NCBI GenBank assembly: GCA_964355015.1
Contig: CAYHCE010000022.1
Coordinates: forward strand, 1-46,047
Direction of reading: 5' to 3'
DNA: 46,047 bases
From: CAYHCE01 sp964355015
Lineage (GTDB): Bacteria; Cyanobacteriota; Cyanobacteriia; PCC-6307; Cyanobiaceae
Shown: piece by piece, positions 41,008-46,047 of the stretch
Position numbering within the stretch: the first letter of the stretch is position 1
Layout of the letters: each line of letters starts with the position of its first letter
The notes under the pieces: generated by a model
Database searches by the model: none
What the model was told of the DNA's origin: nothing
What the model saw: the letters and a program-made list of their open reading frames with translations, nothing else
Position numbers and translations under genes: made by a program

Positions 41008-42497
41008 GGCGCTCCCAGCAGGGGGCCCAGATCCAGATGGGCCTCGAAGGCATCGGCAAGCCGCTCGAGCAGGGAGTCGCGCTGGCGGCCGTGGTGGGGC
41101 GCCTGTTCGCTCAGGGGTGCCAGACAGCGACGCCGGCGAAGCTGATTGAGCCAGCGCCTCCGCCAGGGACCCGGCTCGAACACCCCGTGCAGGTAGGTGC
41201 CCGCCACCGTGCCCCCGCCGGCCGCGGTGCTCCACCAGCCCAGGCCTTCGCCTGCGGCCAGGGGCCGGCAGGTCTGGGTATCGAGGCAGGCGGTGCGGCC
41301 CCGGTGCAGCTCGAAGCCCTCGAGTTCGAGGGGCGCTCCCGGCGGCCACAGGGCCGATTGCCGCACCTGCCGCAGGTCCTTGCTGCGGCCGAAACGGGTG
41401 ACCAGCGGCAGCAGGTCCAGACCGGGGCAGACACCAGCCGATCCTCCTTCGAGGCCATCAGGATCCTGCAGCTCCCGCCCCAGCATCTGCAGGCCGCCGC
41501 AGAGGCCGAACAGGTGGCCGCCGGCGGCCACGTAGCGCCGCAGTTCCGCCGCCAGGGGGCTGTCGCGCAGCAGGGCCAGGTCGCGCAGGGTCTGCTTGCT
41601 GCCGGGCAGGAGCACCGCGTCGGGCTGTCCGAGCGGCTGCCCCGGCCGGATCCAGCGCAGGCGCAGGCTCGGCTCGGCCTCCAGCGGATCGAGGTCGGAA
41701 AAATTGCTGATCGACGCCAGCCGCACCACGGCGATCTCCAGCTCCGCCTCGGGCTTGCGGGCGCGGCGTTCGAGCAGGTCGAGCGAATCCTCGGGCGGGA
41801 ACAGCTCATCGAGCCAGGGCATCACCCCCAGCACCGGCAGGCCGGTTTCCCGCTCCAGCCAGGTGCGTCCCTCGTCGAACAGCTCGCGCCGACCCCGGAA
41901 GCGATTGATCAGGATCCCCCGGATCAGGGGCCGTTCGACGGGTCGCAGCAGGGCCAGGGTGCCGATGATCTGGGCGAACACCCCACCCCGCTCGATGTCG
42001 GCCACCAGCAGGCAGCGGGCGCGCAGGTACTGGGCCAGCCGCAGATTGGTGAGATCGCGGCGCTGCAGGTTCACCTCCACCGGGCTGCCCGCCCCCTCCA
42101 GCACCAGCCGGCCACCGGGATGGCCGGCCTGCAGGCTGGTCAGCCCCTGACGGATGGCGGCCCAGCCGGGCCGGAACCAGTCGCGGTAGTAGTGCTCGGC
42201 GCGGGCGATCCCCACCGACCGACCCAGGTGGATCACCTCGCTGCTGCTGTCGCCCTGGGGCTTGAGCAGCACCGGATTCATCGCCACTTCAGGCTCCAGC
42301 CCCGCCGCCCAGGCCTGCAGCGCCTGGCTGTAGGCCATCTCGCCGCCCTGCTGGTCCACCCAGGCGTTGAGGCTCATGTTCTGCCCCTTGAAGGGCAGGG
42401 GGGTTTCACCGCGGCGACGCAGCACCCGGCACAGGGCCGCCGTCATCAGCGATTTGCCCGCACCGCTGCTGGTTCCGAGCACCATCAGCGGCTTCAT
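41004..42497 (-). CDS. cobQ: Cobyric acid synthase CobQ
   Basis: A 497-residue amidotransferase from ATG 42497. MKPLMVLGTSSGAGKSLMTA is the ATP-binding P-loop, LPFKGQNMSLNAWVDQQGGE the CobQ block, and GGHLFGLCGGLQMLGRELQD carries the cysteine nucleophile of the glutaminase domain (near 345). GTYLHGVFEPGPWRRRWL supplies the histidine. It amidates four side chains of adenosylcobyrinic acid a,c-diamide in B12 synthesis. The gene overlaps both the Npun_F0494-type gene upstream and the ferredoxin downstream by 4 bases. Confidence 0.95.
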   Translation of the reverse strand: MKPLMVLGTSSGAGKSLMTAALCRVLRRRGETPLPFKGQNMSLNAWVDQQGGEMAYSQALQAWAAGLEPEVAMNPVLLKPQGDSSSEVIHLGRSVGIARAEHYYRDWFRPGWAAIRQGLTSLQAGHPGGRLVLEGAGSPVEVNLQRRDLTNLRLAQYLRARCLLVADIERGGVFAQIIGTLALLRPVERPLIRGILINRFRGRRELFDEGRTWLERETGLPVLGVMPWLDELFPPEDSLDLLERRARKPEAELEIAVVRLASISNFSDLDPLEAEPSLRLRWIRPGQPLGQPDAVLLPGSKQTLRDLALLRDSPLAAELRRYVAAGGHLFGLCGGLQMLGRELQDPDGLEGGSAGVCPGLDLLPLVTRFGRSKDLRQVRQSALWPPGAPLELEGFELHRGRTACLDTQTCRPLAAGEGLGWWSTAAGGGTVAGTYLHGVFEPGPWRRRWLNQLRRRRCLAPLSEQAPHHGRQRDSLLERLADAFEAHLDLGPLLGAP

Positions 42498-42865
42498 GGC
42501 CGCGGCCGATGACGGCGCAGGCAGTGCTGGATCCGCTCGCCCAGGCCGGCCCGGTGGATCTCGCCGGGCCAGCTGCGCAGCAGCTCGCGGCCCATGGGGG
42601 TGAGCCGCACCCGCTCGGTGAGACCCTGCCCATCCACTTCCCGGCGCAGCACCCCGAGCCGGATCAGCCAGATGAAGTGATCCTCTGCCCGCTGGGGGGG
42701 CAGGGGAGCGAACCAGAACGTGCCCCGGTCGGGCCGTTCGCAGAGACCCTCGCTGCTGATGGCCTCCCGGTCGAGCAGCTCGAAGAAGGCACGCCGGAAG
42801 GGCAGGCAGCGCAGAGCAGAGGCGGCACGGGCCCGGGAACGCGGATCGGTGAGGGAGCCATCCAT
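42494..42865 (-). CDS. Npun_F0494-type cyanobacterial conserved protein
   Basis: A 123-residue protein from ATG 42865 (MDGSLTDPRSRARAASALRC). LPFRRAFFELLDREAISSEG followed by the aromatic block GTFWFAPLPPQRAEDHFIWL and LGVLRREVDGQGLTERVRLT resembles a small winged-helix protein found widely in cyanobacteria under this name; its function is unknown. Coupled to cobQ by a 4-base overlap, which makes it the first gene of the operon. The upstream region is shared with maf, transcribed the other way. Confidence 0.75.
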   Translation of the reverse strand: MDGSLTDPRSRARAASALRCLPFRRAFFELLDREAISSEGLCERPDRGTFWFAPLPPQRAEDHFIWLIRLGVLRREVDGQGLTERVRLTPMGRELLRSWPGEIHRAGLGERIQHCLRRHRPRP

Positions 42866-42963
42866 CCGCTTGATTCTCCCGGATGGGCACAGCCGGCGGG
42901 GGGCCGGCGGGGGGTGAGGATCGGAACACCGCTGCCCCATCCCCGCCGCCGGGGAGACTTCAC

Positions 42964-43575
42964 GTGCCGCTGCCGACCCTGTGGCTCGCCTCCGCCTCGC
43001 CGGCCCGCCGCCGCCTGCTGGAGCAGGCGGGCATTCCCCACCGTGTGCGGCTGAGCGGTGTCGATGAGGCTTCCTTCGCTGACACTGATCCGACCCTGCT
43101 GGTGCAGCGCCTGGCGCGGGCCAAGGCCGAAGCGGTGGCGGCGACCCTGGGCGGTGTCTCGGACGGCGGCGCGGCCGGCAGCACCGAAAGCGTGCTGGGC
43201 TGTGATTCGGTGCTGACCCTCGCCGGGGAGGTGTTCGGCAAGCCCCGCGATCCGCAGGAAGCCGCGGCGCGCTGGCGACGCATGGCCGGCTCCTGGGCCG
43301 AGCTGCTCACCGGTCACTGTCTGCTCCTCCCGTTCGCCGCTGGCCGGCCGGCTGAGCCGCTCCTGGCCACGGTCCGCACCCGGGTGCGGTTCGCTGCGCT
43401 GACGGAGACGGAGATCAGCAGCTACGTGGCCACGGGAGAACCGTTGCAGTGTGCCGGTGGCTTTGCGCTCGAGGGTCGCGGCGGCCTGCTGGTGGAGCGG
43501 ATCGAGGGCTGCTTCAGCAACGTGATCGGCCTCAGCCTGCCGTTGCTGCGGGAGTGGCTCTCCAGGGGGAGCTGA
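42964..43575 (+). CDS. maf: Maf-like nucleotide pyrophosphatase
   Basis: A 203-residue protein from a GTG at 42964. LWLASASPARRRLLEQAGIP is the phosphate-binding SxSPRR-like loop, VDEASFADTDPTLLVQRLAR the next conserved block, LGCDSVLTLAGEVFGKPRDP the D-S catalytic region, and EPLQCAGGFALEGRGG the C-terminal motif. Maf enzymes hydrolyse non-canonical dTTP/UTP-type nucleotides and are implicated in division control. Its stop and that of the following minus-strand gene abut exactly (TGATCA). Confidence 0.93.
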   Translation: MPLPTLWLASASPARRRLLEQAGIPHRVRLSGVDEASFADTDPTLLVQRLARAKAEAVAATLGGVSDGGAAGSTESVLGCDSVLTLAGEVFGKPRDPQEAAARWRRMAGSWAELLTGHCLLLPFAAGRPAEPLLATVRTRVRFAALTETEISSYVATGEPLQCAGGFALEGRGGLLVERIEGCFSNVIGLSLPLLREWLSRGS

Positions 43576-44403
43576 TCAGCGGAACAGGCTGTTGATCAGA
43601 TCCTGCAGCACCTGCCCGGTCGGATTCAGGGCGGGCGTCTGACCGGGCATCGGGCCGGCAGTGCCGTTCTGGCGGGCCAGCAGTTGCAGATCACCCCAGC
43701 GGAGCACCGCGCCGTTGCTCGTGTTGCTGTAGGTCACGGGCCAGGTGCCGGTGGCGTCCGTCATCACCAGCTGACCCTGCCGGTTGTAGAAGGTGTAACG
43801 GCGGCCGTCGCGAAAATCGACCAGATAGGCGGTGCCGTTGGCCGTGGGGCGCTGCACCAGGTCACAGGGGCCGTTGAACAGGCGCCGACTGCGTTGGCTC
43901 AGCTCGCAGAAGCCCATGTCGCGGTTGGGCTGCCCCCAGCCGACGCCCGGCGGGCGGCTGCCGTTCCAGGTGCCACTGTTGTTGTTCCAGCCGTTGTTGT
44001 TCCAGCCACTGTTGCTGTTCCTGCCCCCGTTGTTGCCGAAGAGCTGGCGGCTGAGGCGATTGCTTACGTTGCTTCGGCGCCAGCCATCGTCCCAGCAGGT
44101 CTGAACCCGCAGATCGCAGACTTCGCCGGTGCTGAACTGGAATTCGCGTGGATTGGGCCGTCCGGAGAGCTTGCGCACCAGCTCGTTCTCGGCCCGGTTC
44201 CCGAACTCGTTGCGGGTCGTCGTCAGCGACACACCGGTGCGGTCGTAGCAGATCCGTGTGCCGCGGTCACAGATGGTGCCCGTGCTCGGGAAATAGAGGG
44301 TGTCATTCCTGGCGAAGGCCGGCAGCGGCAGGGTGGCGCTGACGAGCGTCAGCAGGCCCGCCGCCAGGTGCAGGGTTCGACGTGAAGCGTTCGGGGCGTC
44401 CAT
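43576..44403 (-). CDS. Secreted protein with cysteine repeats, YcgJ-like
   Basis: A 275-residue protein; ATG 44403 (MDAPNASRRTLHLAAGLLTL) gives a good signal peptide cleaved after FA, though ATGs five codons upstream are possible. Two related blocks, FPSTGTICDRGTRICYD and FSTGEVCDLRVQTCWDD, resemble the YcgJ/Fels-1 prophage protein domain with a paired C-x6-C spacing. Between is a low-complexity region of Asn, Gly, Trp and Ser (NSGWNNNGWNNNSGTWNG). A C-terminal block (LVDFRDGRRYTFYNRQGQLV) may bind something but is unassigned. Probably periplasmic or cell-surface; function unknown. Confidence 0.65.
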   Translation of the reverse strand: MDAPNASRRTLHLAAGLLTLVSATLPLPAFARNDTLYFPSTGTICDRGTRICYDRTGVSLTTTRNEFGNRAENELVRKLSGRPNPREFQFSTGEVCDLRVQTCWDDGWRRSNVSNRLSRQLFGNNGGRNSNSGWNNNGWNNNSGTWNGSRPPGVGWGQPNRDMGFCELSQRSRRLFNGPCDLVQRPTANGTAYLVDFRDGRRYTFYNRQGQLVMTDATGTWPVTYSNTSNGAVLRWGDLQLLARQNGTAGPMPGQTPALNPTGQVLQDLINSLFR

Positions 44404-44544
44404 GCTGATCATCGGCATCCGTGACGCCCCGAAACCTAGGAGCCCTCTCCGGAGGAAATGCAACCGGAGTTCGTCCCTGCCGCCGGCATCGGTGACAAGG
44501 TCTTTCGGCCTGGCCAGCCGGCGGTAGATGCGGCGGCGGCCATG

Positions 44545-44570
44545 AAAAAACCCCCGCCGCGGCGGGGGTT
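44545..44570 (-). terminator. Rho-independent terminator of the psbDC operon
   Basis: On the minus strand AACCCCCGCCGCGGCGGGGGTT (a perfect palindrome) is followed by TTTT, the classic GC-rich hairpin plus T-tail. It lies about 50 bases after the psbC stop. Confidence 0.93.
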
Positions 44571-44618
44571 GGGAGCGATCCGCAGGGGCTGGGCCCGGCA
44601 GCCGATCAAAGGCGGAAC

Positions 44619-46007
44619 TCAGTCGAGATCCGGCATCGCCAGGGTGGGCTCGGCCTGACGGTCGATGCCCTTCTCGAAACCGGCCGCAGCGGCGCGGGCG
44701 CGGCCGGCGTGCCAGAGGTGGCCCACCAGGAAGAAGAAGGCGAGGATGAACTGGGTGGCCGACAGCCACTGACGCACGTTCACGAAGTTCACCGAGTTGG
44801 GTTCGGTGATGATGCCGCCCACCGAGTTGAGGGAGGCGTTCGGAGCGTGGGTCATGTACTCGGCTGCGCGACGCACCTGCCAGGGCTGGATGTCGTTCTG
44901 GAGCTTGTCGAGGCTCAGACCGTTGGGACCGCGCAGAGGCTCCAGCCAGGGACCGCGGAAGTCCCAGAAGCGCATCGTTTCACCACCGAAGATGATCTCG
45001 CCGGTGGGAGAGCGCATCAGGTACTTGCCCAGACCGGTGGGACCCATGGCGGAGCCGATGTTGGCGCCGAGGCGCTGGTCGCGGACAAGGAAGGTGAAGC
45101 TCTGAGCCTGGGAGGACTCGGCGTTGGTGGGGCCGTAGAACTCGGAGGGGTAGGCGGTGTTGTTGAACCAGATGAAGGTGGAGGCGATGAAGCTCATCAG
45201 GCTCAGAGCGCCGAGGCTGTAGCTCAGATAGGCCTCACCGTTCCAGATGAAGGCACGGCGCACCCAGCCGAACGGCTTGGTGATCACATGCCAGATGCCG
45301 CCGAAGATGCAGATCAGGCCTATCCAGATATGGCCGCCGATGATGTCTTCCATCGAGTTCACCCCGATGATCCAGCCTTCGCCGCCGAAGGGAGCTGCCG
45401 TGAGATAGCCGAAGATCACGCCGGGGCTGAGAGTGGGGTTGGTGATCACCCGCACATCACCGCCTCCGGGGGCCCAGGTGTCATAGACACCACCGAAGAA
45501 CATCGCCTTGAACACCAGCAGCAGAGCACCCACACCCAGCAGGATGAGGTGGTAGCCGATGATGTTGGTCATCTGGTTCTTGTCGCGCCAATCCTGGGAG
45601 AAGAAGGAGGAATAGTTCTCCAGGATTTCAGGACCCCGCAGGGCGTGATACAGACCGCCGAGACCAAGCACGGCCGAGCTGATCAGATGCAGCACGCCAA
45701 CGACGAAGAAGGGGTAGAGGTCGGTGACCTCACCGCCGGGACCGACGCCGTAGCCCAGGGTGGCGACGTGGGGGAACAGGATCAGACCCTGTTCGTACAT
45801 GGGCTTGTCGAAGGTGAAGTGACTCACCTCGAACAGCATCATGGCGCCGGCCCAGAAAACCATCAGGCCGGCATGGGCCACGTGGGCACCCAGCAGGCGA
45901 CCGGAGAGGTTGATCAGGCGGGCATTGCCTGCCCACCAGGCGTAGCCGGTGGAGCCGAGGTCTTTACCCCCGACGGCCACGAGAGAGGAATTAGAGAGCG
46001 TTACCAC
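44619..46007 (-). CDS. psbC: Photosystem II CP43 chlorophyll protein
   Basis: A 462-residue six-helix antenna protein from GTG 46007 (VVTLSNSSLVAVGGKDLGST); the frame also has an ATG at 46043 (MKTSSSLKRFCPVVTLS), the form often annotated in plastids. GYAWWAGNARLINLSGRLLG, GPGGEVTDLYPFFVVGVLHL, KAMFFGGVYDTWAPGGGDV and the large lumenal-loop block FGGETMRFWDFRGPWLEPLR (containing the conserved Glu and Arg that approach the Mn4CaO5 cluster) are all present. It binds antenna chlorophyll and supports water oxidation. It overlaps psbD by 17 bases from the GTG, the ancient arrangement. Confidence 0.97.
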   Translation of the reverse strand: MVTLSNSSLVAVGGKDLGSTGYAWWAGNARLINLSGRLLGAHVAHAGLMVFWAGAMMLFEVSHFTFDKPMYEQGLILFPHVATLGYGVGPGGEVTDLYPFFVVGVLHLISSAVLGLGGLYHALRGPEILENYSSFFSQDWRDKNQMTNIIGYHLILLGVGALLLVFKAMFFGGVYDTWAPGGGDVRVITNPTLSPGVIFGYLTAAPFGGEGWIIGVNSMEDIIGGHIWIGLICIFGGIWHVITKPFGWVRRAFIWNGEAYLSYSLGALSLMSFIASTFIWFNNTAYPSEFYGPTNAESSQAQSFTFLVRDQRLGANIGSAMGPTGLGKYLMRSPTGEIIFGGETMRFWDFRGPWLEPLRGPNGLSLDKLQNDIQPWQVRRAAEYMTHAPNASLNSVGGIITEPNSVNFVNVRQWLSATQFILAFFFLVGHLWHAGRARAAAAGFEKGIDRQAEPTLAMPDLD

Positions 46008-46047
46008 GGGGCAGAACCTCTTCAGGGAAGACGAAGTTTTCATGCGG
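45991..46047 (-). CDS. psbD: Photosystem II D2 protein, C-terminal end (partial)
   Basis: Only the last 18 codons are in the window: PHENFVFPEEVLPRGNAL and TAA at 45991-45993, the invariant D2 C-terminus. The gene enters from the right edge and its end lies inside psbC in another frame. Confidence 0.95.
   Translation of the reverse strand, partial: PHENFVFPEEVLPRGNAL

Noticed and set aside
41037..42512. Plus-strand open frame opposite cobQ
   Set aside because: CobQ has complete P-loop and glutaminase motifs on the minus strand; the plus frame has none.
1..46047. tRNA genes and CRISPR arrays
   Set aside because: Gaps between genes were read for T-loop/anticodon patterns and regularly spaced repeats; none were found.

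Overview
The window comes from a GC-rich picocyanobacterium of the Synechococcus/Cyanobium type. The right edge carries the photosystem II genes psbD (3' end only) and psbC in their classical overlap. Near them lie ftn2 (arc6/zipN), a group 2 sigma factor, cobQ, an Npun_F0494-type gene and other cyanobacterial housekeeping genes. No rRNA, tRNA or CRISPR array was seen.

Left part (1-12.4 kb), all on the minus strand: two runs of glycan-assembly genes. The first (1-6485) is a tightly packed chain of glycosyltransferases, a DUF5672 protein and FkbM methyltransferases, most joined by 4-base stop/start overlaps. One FkbM gene in the chain is clearly broken. The second run (9267-12400) holds a GT4 glycosyltransferase, a SAM methyltransferase and a GT2/HlpA-like protein. 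Between and after these runs lie small toxin-antitoxin and Uma2-type genes, many decayed: a vapBC remnant, one intact and two broken Uma2 genes, FitA/PIN and Phd/PIN fragments, and an apparently intact HEPN/MNT pair. A 100-N assembly gap at 13214-13313 has an identical 55-base sequence on each side.

Middle (15.4-18.8 kb): a mobile-element pile. A complete ISAs1-type element (15616-16881) has 20-bp terminal inverted repeats and a perfect 10-bp target duplication. It sits just upstream of a frameshifted IS110-family transposase. Structured non-coding DNA flanks the IS110 gene.

Export locus (18.8-29.3 kb): a GT2, two methyltransferases (one TylF/MycF type), an O-antigen-type ABC exporter (ATPase Wzt and permease Wzm, with a PIN/antitoxin pair between them), a membrane-anchored SGNH hydrolase, a dual-specificity phosphatase coupled to a Wza-like polysaccharide export protein, a putative outer-membrane barrel and a secreted protein of unknown function. 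The stretch 18.8-21.9 kb is visibly AT-richer than its surroundings. The change falls inside wzt, suggesting that the glycan-recognition half of the ATPase and the adjacent methyltransferases were exchanged as one cassette.

Right part (29.6-46 kb), housekeeping core: Bax-inhibitor-1 protein, phoH, rpsP, ffh and ftn2 on the minus strand; pdhA divergent; then the sigma factor and nnr on the minus strand; mnmA on the plus strand; an Npun_F0494-cobQ-ferredoxin operon; maf; a secreted YcgJ-like protein; and psbC/psbD. Two convincing Rho-independent terminators were found, one after the Bax-inhibitor gene and one after psbC.
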